64,000 nt of DNA from Gammaproteobacteria bacterium (lineage in GTDB: Bacteria > Pseudomonadota > Gammaproteobacteria > Burkholderiales > Rhodocyclaceae): assembly GCA_018825305.1 (NCBI GenBank), contig JAHJEO010000016.1, forward strand, positions 364,574-428,573. The letters run 5' to 3'. Both the position numbers and the translations under genes were made by a program. The notes beneath the pieces were generated by a model. It saw only the letters and a list, made by a program, of their open reading frames with translations. It did no database searches and had not been told where the DNA came from. This document shows, piece by piece, positions 37,619 through 46,221 of this stretch. Numbering within the stretch: position 1 is the stretch's first letter; every line of letters begins with the position of its first letter.

Positions 37619-37692
37619 TTGACCTGACGCCGGAAACGCGATTCTAGCAGCATGACCCAACGTCGATGTCGCACCGGTCGCACCGGGCGTGG

Positions 37693-37983
37693 TCAGTCAG
37701 GGCCAGTGATGCCCTTGCGTTCAACCCGGTAGAGCCAGGCCAGCAACTCGGCTACCGCGACGTAAAGCGCGGGGGGGATGCGGTCGTCGAGATCGACCTG
37801 CGCCAGCAGGGTAACCAGCTCCGGTGACTCGTGCACGAACACGCCATGTTCGCGTGCCCGCGCGATGATCTCGTCGGCGATCAGGCCGCGACCCTTGGCC
37901 ACCACGCGCGGCGCGGCGTCTCCCGGCGCATAGGCCAGGGCTACCGCCAGCGAGCGCTCATCCTTGTTACGGCTCGGGCTCAT
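37693..37983 (-). CDS. fhlB: FhlB: FlhB C-terminal-domain-like protein
   Basis: 96 aa, AVALAYAPGDAAPRVVAKGRGLIADEIIARAREHGVFVHESPELVTLLAQVDLDDRIPPALYVAVAELLAWLYRV, resembles FlhB-CC without TM domain. Confidence 0.88.
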   Translation of the reverse strand: MSPSRNKDERSLAVALAYAPGDAAPRVVAKGRGLIADEIIARAREHGVFVHESPELVTLLAQVDLDDRIPPALYVAVAELLAWLYRVERKGITGPD

Positions 37984-39124
37984 GTTTGACCTGCATGCCC
38001 AGCAATTTCAGGCCCGCTTCATTGAGTGCGGCCGCCAGCGCCGGCGTTTCGTCGCGCAGGTCCGCCGCGCTGGCACCATACGGCGTTGCCAGCGCGATGC
38101 GCACGCCGGCGGGAGTCAGTTGCAGTGTGGCATCGATGCGGCCCAGGCGCGGCGTGGTCAGCGACAGCGTGGTGTTCCAGCGGCCGGCTTCTTCGTCAGC
38201 GGCACTGCCTTCGCCGTCCGGCTTCTCGTATTCGATCTGCCAGTCCATGTTCTGCCCCGGCCAGACTTCGCCATGCCACAACATGCGCTGACCGGCCGCC
38301 GCTTCCAGTTGCTGTTGTACCAGCGGCCGTAGCTCTTCGGGCACCGACTGCCCCGGCGAAAAAGTCGGCGCTGGCGACACGGCGCCTGATGCCGGAGGGG
38401 GCGGTGCCGCGGCCTCCGGCGTGCCGAACAAGCTGCTGAGCAAGGCCGTGACGCCCGTGGCACGGGGTATGGAAGCCGCCAGAGCCGCAGCACGGGCCGC
38501 CGTCTGGTCCGGCGCAATGCGGTGCGCCGCAAGCAGATCGGGCGCCGAGAGGCGGCCTTGCGGCTCATGCAGCAGGTTGGCAAGCGGCATCTTGCCGCTG
38601 ACCCACTGCGCCTGGTGCGATTCGTAGAACAGCCCGCTTTGCGCAACCGCAGTTTTCAGGGCGGGCAAGAGTTCCTGTGCCGCAGCCGGGGGCGCCCGCA
38701 GCAACGGCTGGCCGCGGTTGAGTGGTGCCGGTGTCGGTGTCTCGCCCTCGGGCACCAGCAGCTTGCCGATCATCTGACCCGCTGGCGAAAGCCGCGAAAA
38801 CTGATAGGTGGCGGGCGTGCCTTCTGCCGCCGCTTTCGGTGCGAGCTGGGCGATGACCACCCGTGCGCTGCGGTCGACCACCACCAGTTCCAGCACGTCG
38901 CCTGCCTTGGCGCCTTCCGGCAACTGCAGCGTCAGCAGCTTGCCGGCCACCATGGCCTTGTAGGTGTTTTCCGGCAGCACCTCGTGGATGCGGGCCGTGA
39001 AGTTCTGGCCGAGCTGAAGGTCAGGCAGGTCGGCCGGAATCGGCCGCACCGGCGAAACCGGATGCAACATCGATTCCGCTTGTGCCTTTAGCTGCAGGCC
39101 GACATCGGGGGGGATCAGTGCCAT
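37967..39124 (-). CDS. Second FliK-like hook-length control domain protein
   Basis: C-terminal FliK-type domain (TTLSLTTPRLGRIDATLQLTPAGVRIALATPYGASAADLRDETPALAAALNEAGLKLLGMQV); overlaps fhlB. Confidence 0.82.
   Translation of the reverse strand: MALIPPDVGLQLKAQAESMLHPVSPVRPIPADLPDLQLGQNFTARIHEVLPENTYKAMVAGKLLTLQLPEGAKAGDVLELVVVDRSARVVIAQLAPKAAAEGTPATYQFSRLSPAGQMIGKLLVPEGETPTPAPLNRGQPLLRAPPAAAQELLPALKTAVAQSGLFYESHQAQWVSGKMPLANLLHEPQGRLSAPDLLAAHRIAPDQTAARAAALAASIPRATGVTALLSSLFGTPEAAAPPPPASGAVSPAPTFSPGQSVPEELRPLVQQQLEAAAGQRMLWHGEVWPGQNMDWQIEYEKPDGEGSAADEEAGRWNTTLSLTTPRLGRIDATLQLTPAGVRIALATPYGASAADLRDETPALAAALNEAGLKLLGMQVKHEPEP
38359..38384 (+). repeat. R1 copy in fliK-like gene
   Basis: AAAAAGTCGGCGCTGGCGACACGGCG. 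Confidence 0.85.
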
Positions 39125-39186
39125 GGCTGGCCCCGGAAATCAGGGGCGAGGCGGGCGGTCATGGTGGCGAGCGGCGCCACCCATGC

Positions 39187-39531
39187 TCAGCCGGCGGCGC
39201 CGTAGGCGCGCTCGACTTCCTTGCGCTTGTGCGTGCTGCCGAGAAACTGCCGCACATTCTCCATCCACGGCTCGGTATGGCGGCGAATCTCGGCATCGTC
39301 ATCGAGGATGCGCTGGATGATCGCGGCCTTGAGCGCCTTGTCACCCGCAACCAGCGAAGCGTTTGGCTCGTCCTCGCTTGCCAGAGTGTCGCGCAGTGCC
39401 GCGACGCTTTGCTCCAGGGAGACCAGGGCCTCCCAGTCCTGCAGCCGCGCCGCCTCGACCATGCGGGCCGAAAGCGCGCTCATTTCCTTGTAGGTTTCGA
39501 TCTGGGAAGGCATCGGCAGCATGGTAGCCAT
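39187..39531 (-). CDS. fliT: Flagellar protein FliT-like
   Basis: Small helical protein immediately after fliS, start codon overlaps fliS stop. Confidence 0.8.
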   Translation of the reverse strand: MATMLPMPSQIETYKEMSALSARMVEAARLQDWEALVSLEQSVAALRDTLASEDEPNASLVAGDKALKAAIIQRILDDDAEIRRHTEPWMENVRQFLGSTHKRKEVERAYGAAG

Positions 39532-39956
39532 CAGGCGGCCGCCTTGCTCGGGGGAACTGCAGTCTGATCTTTGCCTATTTCTTCCCAGGCGCCACGCAGT
39601 TCGTGGAGCAAGCCGACAACCTCGTTGATTGCCGCCTGATCGCCCCGAATATTCGCCAGCTGCAGCCTGACGCACATGTAGTCGTAAAGCGCAGTCAGTC
39701 GCACCGCGAGTTCGCCGCCCACCTTGGCATCGAGGCTGTCGCGCAAGCCTTGGCCGATGATCGAACTGGCCTTGAGAATAGATTCGCTCATGGCCATCTT
39801 GTCGCCGCTTTTCAACTGGGTGCCGGCCGAGGCCAGCGCGAGCAGCGCGCCGTCATAAAGCATGAGAACCAGCTTGTGCGGGCTGGCCGTCTCGACACTC
39901 ATATCCAGGCCTACCTTGCCGTAGGCGGCTTTTGCGCTGCTCATGGTCTGGAACAT
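39531..39956 (-). CDS. fliS: Flagellin chaperone FliS
   Basis: AYGKVGLDMSVETASPHKLVLMLYDGALLALASAGTQLKSGD. Confidence 0.96.
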   Translation of the reverse strand: MFQTMSSAKAAYGKVGLDMSVETASPHKLVLMLYDGALLALASAGTQLKSGDKMAMSESILKASSIIGQGLRDSLDAKVGGELAVRLTALYDYMCVRLQLANIRGDQAAINEVVGLLHELRGAWEEIGKDQTAVPPSKAAA

Positions 39957-39971
39957 CAGATTCTCCTGGGA

Positions 39972-41984
39972 TTACGTGTTGCTGGACGAACTTGGCAGGT
40001 TGGCCAGTTGCTGCGTGAGGTATTCCGAGGTTTGCTGCATCGAGGCGATCAGGCCATCCAGCGCCGCGAACTGCTTGCGATAGCGCGCCTCGATGCCTTC
40101 GAGGCGGCGTTCCATCGTGGCGCGACGCGACGCGATGTCCTCGATCGACCGGTCGATGCCGTCGGTGCGGCTTGCCAGCGTGCCATCGTCGTCGAGCATG
40201 CCGGTGATGGCCTGCTCGAGTTGCCAGGCGATGCCGCGCGAAAAGCCCACCGTGCCGCGCGCGCCGGTGCTGCCGCCCTCGATCAGCAACTGCAGGCCGC
40301 TGGCGGCGCTCGTGCCGGTCAGCAGCTGCCCGGTGCCGGTGGCGGCGCTGCCGCCGATTTCCCCCGCGACATTGACGCCGGTGGTGCTGACGGTCGAGCC
40401 GAACAGCGTGGCGGCGGCGCTGCCGCCGGTCACCAGAATGCTCGACGAGGAACCGTAGATCGTCGAGGTCAGCGTGAGCACCCCGTTGGCGTGGGCGACC
40501 GAAGCCTTGTGGCCCAGCGCCTTGTAGGAACTGTCGCTGTTGATCCGCGATTGCAGCTCCGCCACCAGCTCGTCACGCGTGTAGTCGCCGTTATTGAGCG
40601 TGATCGTCGTCGATACGCCGTTGAGCTTGAGCGTCAGCGTGTTGTTGCTGGCGTTGATCGTGGTGTCGCCGTCCACCAGCGCCGCGCTGCCGACGGCGCT
40701 GCCGCGCGTGGCGATCTGCGTGATGTTGACGCCAAAACGACCGGGCTGCGTGTTGCTCGAAGAACCCGCATAGCTCACCAGGCTGTCGCTCGGTACGCCC
40801 ATCGTCGCGAACAGGGGGGCGATGTTTTTTGTCGTGTCGGCCAGCACGCCGTCGAGCTTGGTGCTGTCGAGCGACAGGGTGCCGTCGCGCTGGAAGCTGA
40901 CGCCGATGTCGGACAGCGACTGCACCCCGCCGTCGGCATAGTCCAGCCGCTGGGTCAGGATGTTGCGCATCTGGCTTTCCATGCCGCGCAAGGTGGAGTC
41001 GCCCAGCAGCAGCCCGCCTTTCTGTGTCTTGAAGTCGTAGCCGCCCAGTTCCTTGGCCGTCGCGGTCAACTCGTTGTAGGCGGTGACGAAGCCTTCGACG
41101 GCAGATTTGACGCCGCTGGTGTCGCGCTCGACGGTCAGGGTGGTCGGGCTGCCGGCGTTCGTCTTCAGCAGGTTCAGCGTCACGCCGGTAATGGCGTCGC
41201 CGATGAGGTTGGTGCTCTTGCTGACGGCGATGCCATCGATGCTGAGCGCGGCGTTCTGGGCTGCCAGCTTCTGCTCGAGATTCTTGCCGCTGCCCGCGTC
41301 GGCCGTCGGGTCGTAGGCCAGCTGCGAAAGCCCGAGCGTATCGACGTTGCTGCCGGCACCGTCGTTGCTCACCAGTACCCGCAGCGAGTTGGCCGCGCCG
41401 CTGTCGTCGCCCGACAGCACCAGCCGGTAGCCGGTGCCATCGTTGAGGATGCTGGCCGTCACGCCGGCGTCGGCACCGTTGATGGCGTCGCGGATGCCCG
41501 CCAGCGAGTTGTTCGTGCTGTCGATGGTGATTGCCGTCGAGGTCTTGTCGGCATTGACGGCGAAACTCTTGGGCGGGCCGGCGGCATAGGTGCCGAAGTC
41601 GATGGTCAGCGTGCCGGTGCCGACGCTCGATGCCGGGTCCTCGAAAGCGCTCGAGGCGATCTTGTGGCTCTGCGCAAGCGTGCTCACTTCGATCGAATGG
41701 CTGCCGGGCCTGGCAATGCTGCTGGTCGTGGCCGAAACCACCGTCGCATCCGCCACGCTGGCCTTGGTCGTATTGAACTTGCTCGTCGAGGAAAGACCGG
41801 CCGCAGCGGTCTGGAAGCTCGCGTAGGCGCCCTTCAGGGTGCCGTAGGCCGTCAGCTTGGCCTGGAAATCGACCTCTTTCTTGTCCAGGGCGGTCAGCGG
41901 CAGGCGCTCGGCCTCCATCAGCTTGCTCACCAAGCCGTTGAGGTCGAGCCCCGATCCGATGCCTAACGAAGAAATTCCAGCCAT
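39972..41984 (-). CDS. fliD: Filament cap protein FliD
   Basis: MAGISSLGIGSGLDLNGLVSKLMEAERLPLTALDKKEVDFQAKLTAYG; C-terminal ARYRKQFAALDGLIASMQQTSEYLTQQLANL. Confidence 0.96.
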   Translation of the reverse strand: MAGISSLGIGSGLDLNGLVSKLMEAERLPLTALDKKEVDFQAKLTAYGTLKGAYASFQTAAAGLSSTSKFNTTKASVADATVVSATTSSIARPGSHSIEVSTLAQSHKIASSAFEDPASSVGTGTLTIDFGTYAAGPPKSFAVNADKTSTAITIDSTNNSLAGIRDAINGADAGVTASILNDGTGYRLVLSGDDSGAANSLRVLVSNDGAGSNVDTLGLSQLAYDPTADAGSGKNLEQKLAAQNAALSIDGIAVSKSTNLIGDAITGVTLNLLKTNAGSPTTLTVERDTSGVKSAVEGFVTAYNELTATAKELGGYDFKTQKGGLLLGDSTLRGMESQMRNILTQRLDYADGGVQSLSDIGVSFQRDGTLSLDSTKLDGVLADTTKNIAPLFATMGVPSDSLVSYAGSSSNTQPGRFGVNITQIATRGSAVGSAALVDGDTTINASNNTLTLKLNGVSTTITLNNGDYTRDELVAELQSRINSDSSYKALGHKASVAHANGVLTLTSTIYGSSSSILVTGGSAAATLFGSTVSTTGVNVAGEIGGSAATGTGQLLTGTSAASGLQLLIEGGSTGARGTVGFSRGIAWQLEQAITGMLDDDGTLASRTDGIDRSIEDIASRRATMERRLEGIEARYRKQFAALDGLIASMQQTSEYLTQQLANLPSSSSNT

Positions 41985-42037
41985 GATCCAGAGTCCTTGG
42001 TTAATCCATCTAACGGCCGATCCCGTCAAATCTGTAG

Positions 42038-42053
42038 AGCAGGATGCGTTCCA
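42038..42053 (-). promoter_or_regulatory. Sigma-54-like promoter for fliD
   Basis: Minus strand TGGAACGCATCCTGCT, 2 mismatches. Confidence 0.6.
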
Positions 42054-42073
42054 TGCCGCGCCGCGCCGGCTGC

Positions 42074-42098
42074 CGCCGTTCCGCCAGCGCCGACTTTT
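42074..42098 (-). repeat. R1 copy, intergenic fliD-fliC
   Basis: CGCCGTTCCGCCAGCGCCGACTTTT. Confidence 0.85.
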
Positions 42099-42142
42099 CC
42101 TGAATTATCCGCAGAATAAGAAAAAAGCCGGCCAAAAACAAA

Positions 42143-42160
42143 CCCGCGCCGGAGCGCGGG
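42143..42160 (-). terminator. Hairpin terminator downstream of fliC
   Basis: CCCGCGC-CGGA-GCGCGGG; minus-strand reading followed by TTTGTTTTT. Confidence 0.75.
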
Positions 42161-42182
42161 TGGTTCCGCGGTCCTTGCGGGA

Positions 42183-44819
42183 TCAGCGCTGCAGCAGCTG
42201 CAGCACCTGGTTGGGCAGGGCATTGGCCTGGGCCAGCATCGCCACGCCAGCCTGCTGCAGGATCTGGGCGCGGGTCAGCGCTGCCGTTTCCGCCGCAAAA
42301 TCGGCATCCTGGATCCGCGAGCGGGCGGCGGTCAGGTTTTCCGCCGTCGTGGTCAGGTTCGAGATGGTCGACTGGAAGCGGTTTTGCACCGCACCAAGGT
42401 CGGCGCGGATGCTGTTGATGCGCGCCAGCGCACCGTCGGCAATGTCGATGGCGCGGTTGGCGCCGGTGACGGTGCTGATGTCCACCGAATTGAGCGTCTG
42501 CTTGACGCTGGCCTGGAGTTCGGCCGGCTGACCGAGGAACAGCCCACCCGCCGTGGCGGCAATCGAGCTCTTCAGGCTGAAATAGCCTGCTACCGACTTG
42601 AATTCGACTTCGCCGCCAACCACGGTCGAGTCGGTGGCGATGCCGGTGCCCTCGGAGAGGGTCACATACTGGGTGCCGCCAAGGCCGGTGACGCGCATGC
42701 TGGCGGTTGCCGTGGCGGAGTGGGTGAAATCCTGAATCTTGATGTCCTCGCCGCTGGCGTGCAGCAGGTCGATGCGGGTCTTGGTGATGTCCAGGGTGGC
42801 GACGATGCCGGTGGCGCCGGTCTTGGAGTTGATGGCGCCGGCCAGTTCCGTCAGGTCGGTGGGCGTGATGTTGGCCGAGATGTCCTTGCCGTTGAGGTTG
42901 AAGGACACCACGCCGGCGGTGGATAGGTTGGAGATCGTCGCCGTGGTGCGGGCGGTGGCCTGCACGCCGGTCTGGTCGGCGACGGCATTGACCAGGGCTG
43001 CGATTTCCTTGGCTGAGGAATTCTCGGCGATCGTGACCGCCTTGGAGATTGTGCCGTTGATCGTCAGGTCCTGGGCGGCGACGTAGTTGCCGCCGGTGGT
43101 GTCGGCGAGGCCGGCGCCGGCGGTCAAGGTCGTATTGGTGTTGGCAGCGGCATTGAAGATGCTGGTGGCGATGACTTCATCCGACTGGATGTTGTAGCCG
43201 GGATCAAGCAGCACGATGACATTGCCGGTCTTCACCGCGGCTTCATCGCCGGCGCCGCCCGTCTCGGTCACGGTTTGACCAGCGAAGGCGATGGTCGCGG
43301 TTTCGTCAGCCAGTGGGGTGAAGGTGACGGTGTCGCCGATGGCCAGGGTTCCAGAGGCCGCCGCGCCAGCGACGGTCGTGCCGTTGGCAGCGCCGTTGGT
43401 CGTGATATTCATCGTGGCAGCCACGCCACCACCACCGCCATTGTTGTCGGCCAATCCGCTCAGGGTAACCGTCGAGTTTGCCGCGCCCTGGAAGGTAAAG
43501 CCATTGCCGCTGCGTGCGATGGTGATGTTGCCGTACGTTACGCTGGTCACTGCGCCGGGGACCAGGGTTGTCGAGTTGGTCGTGTTTGCTTCGGTTACAA
43601 CGTCCGCCCAGATTGCATCCGCATCGGTGGCTGCGACGCCGGTTGCAGTAAGTGATACAACAGTGGTATTCGTGCCGTCGCTGATGTTGAAGGCGATTAC
43701 GTCACCCGCTCCCCATCCTGTGTAGGTTCCGCCGAAGCTGCCTCGAGAATTGTCGACCGAGTCAAAGGCGTTGATGGCCAGATTGACGCCGCTGGCGCTG
43801 GTAATCGTGTTTGTGCCTGCGGTGTAGGCCAGGTCGGTGCCGCTAGGTCCGTTGAGCGTGCTGACGGCCGCGGCCATGGCCGTATCGAAGTCGGCGGCAA
43901 AGGTGGTGCTGTTGTAGGTGAGGCTGACTGTCGTCGCGGGGCCACCGTCGCCCGTGACCAGGCTGAAGGTGACTGTGTCGCCGTTCTGCAGGGATGAGAG
44001 GGACGAAATATCGAATGCGGCGCTATTTGCCGAGGCAAACGCCGTCACTCCTGTGGCATTGTTCAATGCGGTGGCAATGGCAGCCGCGTCGCGGTTGCTG
44101 GAAGCCGCATTGATCGCGATGGCTGGGGCTGTAGTGCCGTCAGGGCGGGTAATCAGGATGCTCTGGTCACCAATAAGGGCGCCAATCGCTGCCGAGGCAG
44201 TGGCTCCGGCAGCGGCGCTACCCAGTGCCGTCGTGCTCATCGCCGCGCTCGACCCGCTCGTCGCCACCTGAATGCCCTGGGTCGTGTTGTTCGCGGTCTG
44301 CTTGTTGATGCCCAGCGTCTGCGAATCGGCCCCGGATACGGAGACCGAGATCGTCTGGTTGGCTTCGGCGCCGACCTGGAAGTTCTGCGCCACGAAGTTG
44401 CCGTCCAGCAGCTTCAGGCCGTTGAAGGAGGTGGTGGTGGCGATGCGGTCGAGTTCCGAGATCAGCTGATTGACTTCAGACTGCAGGGCCAGGCGGTCGG
44501 AAGCGGAGTTGGTGGCGTTGGCGGACTGGATGGCCAGTTCGCGGATGCGCTGCAGGATGTTGTTGGTCTCGCCCAACGCACCCTCGGCGATCTGCGCCAG
44601 TGAAATGCCGTCGTTGGCGTTGCGGGTGGCCTGGTTGAGGCCGCGCACCTGCGAGCTCATGCGGTCGGCGATGGCCATGCCGGCGGCGTCGTCCTTGGCG
44701 CTGTTGATGCGCAGGCCGGAGGAGAGTCGCTGCAGCGACGTCGCCAGCGCACCCTGCGAGGTATTCAGGTTGCGCTGGGCGTTCAGCGACGAGATATTGG
44801 TATTGATTACCTGGGGCAT
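42183..44819 (-). CDS. fliC: Large flagellin (878 aa)
   Basis: [54 protein letters not shown]...; C-terminal [53 protein letters not shown]. Confidence 0.97.
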   Translation of the reverse strand: MPQVINTNISSLNAQRNLNTSQGALATSLQRLSSGLRINSAKDDAAGMAIADRMSSQVRGLNQATRNANDGISLAQIAEGALGETNNILQRIRELAIQSANATNSASDRLALQSEVNQLISELDRIATTTSFNGLKLLDGNFVAQNFQVGAEANQTISVSVSGADSQTLGINKQTANNTTQGIQVATSGSSAAMSTTALGSAAAGATASAAIGALIGDQSILITRPDGTTAPAIAINAASSNRDAAAIATALNNATGVTAFASANSAAFDISSLSSLQNGDTVTFSLVTGDGGPATTVSLTYNSTTFAADFDTAMAAAVSTLNGPSGTDLAYTAGTNTITSASGVNLAINAFDSVDNSRGSFGGTYTGWGAGDVIAFNISDGTNTTVVSLTATGVAATDADAIWADVVTEANTTNSTTLVPGAVTSVTYGNITIARSGNGFTFQGAANSTVTLSGLADNNGGGGGVAATMNITTNGAANGTTVAGAAASGTLAIGDTVTFTPLADETATIAFAGQTVTETGGAGDEAAVKTGNVIVLLDPGYNIQSDEVIATSIFNAAANTNTTLTAGAGLADTTGGNYVAAQDLTINGTISKAVTIAENSSAKEIAALVNAVADQTGVQATARTTATISNLSTAGVVSFNLNGKDISANITPTDLTELAGAINSKTGATGIVATLDITKTRIDLLHASGEDIKIQDFTHSATATASMRVTGLGGTQYVTLSEGTGIATDSTVVGGEVEFKSVAGYFSLKSSIAATAGGLFLGQPAELQASVKQTLNSVDISTVTGANRAIDIADGALARINSIRADLGAVQNRFQSTISNLTTTAENLTAARSRIQDADFAAETAALTRAQILQQAGVAMLAQANALPNQVLQLLQR

Positions 44820-44900
44820 TGCTGGCTCCTTTCCGTCCGACCGGTGTGCATCCGAAAAAAGACAGCGGATGCGCTAAAGTTTGTTGCTTGACGGACGTAT

Positions 44901-44916
44901 AGCAGCTAGCGTGCCA
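44901..44916 (-). promoter_or_regulatory. Sigma-54-like promoter for fliC (878 aa flagellin)
   Basis: Minus strand TGGCACGCTAGCTGCT, one mismatch to consensus. Confidence 0.75.
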
Positions 44917-45114
44917 GTGGTCTTTGGCGATGAGCAGGGATGGAAAGGGATTGCTGTTTGCCGCATTAAGCGCGTCGCGGGCGGCAAAAAGCGATGGTGG
45001 GGCGGCAAGGCTTGCCGGATGTGGGCTATAGCGCCTCTTGTCACCATAAGGGCGCACTGATTGGTGCTATTTCTGGTGTTAAGATGGAGGCCATTTCAAG
45101 CCCGGAGCCAATCC

Positions 45115-45312
45115 ATGCGTGCCACCATCAATATTGACGATGAAATGATCGCCCGCGCGCAAGATTTGAGCGGATTGCAGGAGCGCAGCGCGCTCATGCG
45201 GGAGGCCCTCAATGCGCTGATTCAACGGGAAAGTGCGCGCCGGCTGGCCAAGCTGGCAGGAACCGAGCCGCGGCTCGATGACGTTCCACGGCGGCGCGAG
45301 GATGTTCCGTGA
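45115..45312 (+). CDS. vapB: Type II antitoxin, VapB family
   Basis: MRATINIDDEMIARAQDLSGLQERSALMREALNALIQRESARRLAKLAGTEP; overlaps PIN toxin start by 4 nt. Confidence 0.85.
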   Translation: MRATINIDDEMIARAQDLSGLQERSALMREALNALIQRESARRLAKLAGTEPRLDDVPRRREDVP

Positions 45313-45680
45313 TTCTTGTTGATACCTCAGTATGGATCGATCATCTGCGGGGTACCGACACCCGGTTGGCGCCGTTGCTTGAATCCGGGCAGGTATGCGT
45401 ACATCCCTGGGTGATCGGGGAACTGGCGTGCGGCAATCTGGCCAATCGGGGGACCGTACTTGGACTCTTGCAGTCGCTACCTCACGCCCGCTCTGCGACC
45501 GATGGCGAAGCGCTGCTCTTCATCGAGCGGCGGCAGTTGATGGGCCGGGGTATCGGTTATGTGGATGTTCACCTTCTTGCTGCCTGCGCCCTTGACGCCT
45601 CCCTGCTGCTTACGCGCGACAAGCGACTTGGCAGCGTGGCCGATGCGCTCGGCCTTTCCTGGCCGCCGGGCGTCTGCTGA
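45309..45680 (+). CDS. vapC: Type II toxin, VapC family PIN-domain RNase
   Basis: MILVDTSVWIDHLRGTDTRLAPLLESGQVCVHPWVIGELACGNL; downstream acidic residues GIGYVDVHLLAACALDASLLLTRDKRL. Confidence 0.92.
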   Translation: MILVDTSVWIDHLRGTDTRLAPLLESGQVCVHPWVIGELACGNLANRGTVLGLLQSLPHARSATDGEALLFIERRQLMGRGIGYVDVHLLAACALDASLLLTRDKRLGSVADALGLSWPPGVC

Positions 45681-45692
45681 GGTATCGCCAAC

Positions 45693-45718
45693 CGCCGCTC
45701 CGCCAGCGCCGACTTTTT
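45693..45718 (-). repeat. R1 copy downstream of vapC
   Basis: CGCCGCTCCGCCAGCGCCGACTTTTT. Confidence 0.85.
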
Positions 45719-45737
45719 GGGTGAAGCCAATAAAGCA

Positions 45738-45774
45738 AAAGGCCCGCGCCGGCAAGCTGCCGGCGCGGGCCTTT
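45738..45774. terminator. Bidirectional hairpin terminator between vapC and flaG
   Basis: AAAGGCCCGCGCCGGC-AAGCT-GCCGGCGCGGGCCTTT, perfect 16-bp stem between convergent genes. Confidence 0.85.
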
Positions 45775-45793
45775 CAGTCTTGCTGCGGTGTGC

Positions 45794-46147
45794 CTACGCC
45801 TTCTGATGCAACAGCAGGCCCTGCATCCTGTCGAGCGAGCGGGCGATTTCCAGCAATTCCTTGGAGGGAATCTGGCGAATCATCTCGCCGGTCTGGGCAT
45901 CGCTGACGCGGACGATGGTCTTGCCGGTGTCGTCGTCGATAGAAAACTGCAGGCTGTTCGGCGCGGAGGTCTCGATCATCTGCTTCACTGCCTCCATCGC
46001 CATTTGAACCTGCTCTCGGCTCGGTTGCTGTTGTTGCGGAACGGGCTCGGGCACGACCACCGGCGTCCGTGCCACCGGCGCCGGCTCACCCTGCGGGGCG
46101 GCCGGCAGCGGCGTCTGGGTGCCGGAATTTCCGATCGTGATTGTCAT
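45794..46147 (-). CDS. flaG: FlaG family flagellar protein
   Basis: LQFSIDDDTGKTIVRVSDAQTGEMIRQIPSKELLEIARSLDRMQGLLLHQKA. Confidence 0.93.
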   Translation of the reverse strand: MTITIGNSGTQTPLPAAPQGEPAPVARTPVVVPEPVPQQQQPSREQVQMAMEAVKQMIETSAPNSLQFSIDDDTGKTIVRVSDAQTGEMIRQIPSKELLEIARSLDRMQGLLLHQKA

Positions 46148-46166
46148 GGCTTTTCTCCTTGCCTTA

Positions 46167-46194
46167 GATGATGGCGGGTTGCCCCGCCATCATC
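46167..46194. other. Perfect 12-bp-stem hairpin between flagellin (46222..48810) and flaG
   Basis: GATGATGGCGGG-TTGC-CCCGCCATCATC; no clear U-tract, so possible processing/attenuation element. Confidence 0.65.
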
Positions 46195-46221
46195 ATTGAC
46201 CAGTGGCTATCCCTTTTCCGA

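Noticed and set aside
39603-41966. 787-aa antisense ORF over fliD
   Set aside because: Arises from GC-rich codon bias on the opposite strand; fliD on minus is unambiguous and the antisense protein has no recognisable family features.
44875-44901. TAAAGTTT sigma-28 -35-like element on + strand upstream of vapB
   Set aside because: The -10 at 11-nt spacing is GACGTATA, a poor match to GCCGATAA, and no flagellar gene follows on that strand.
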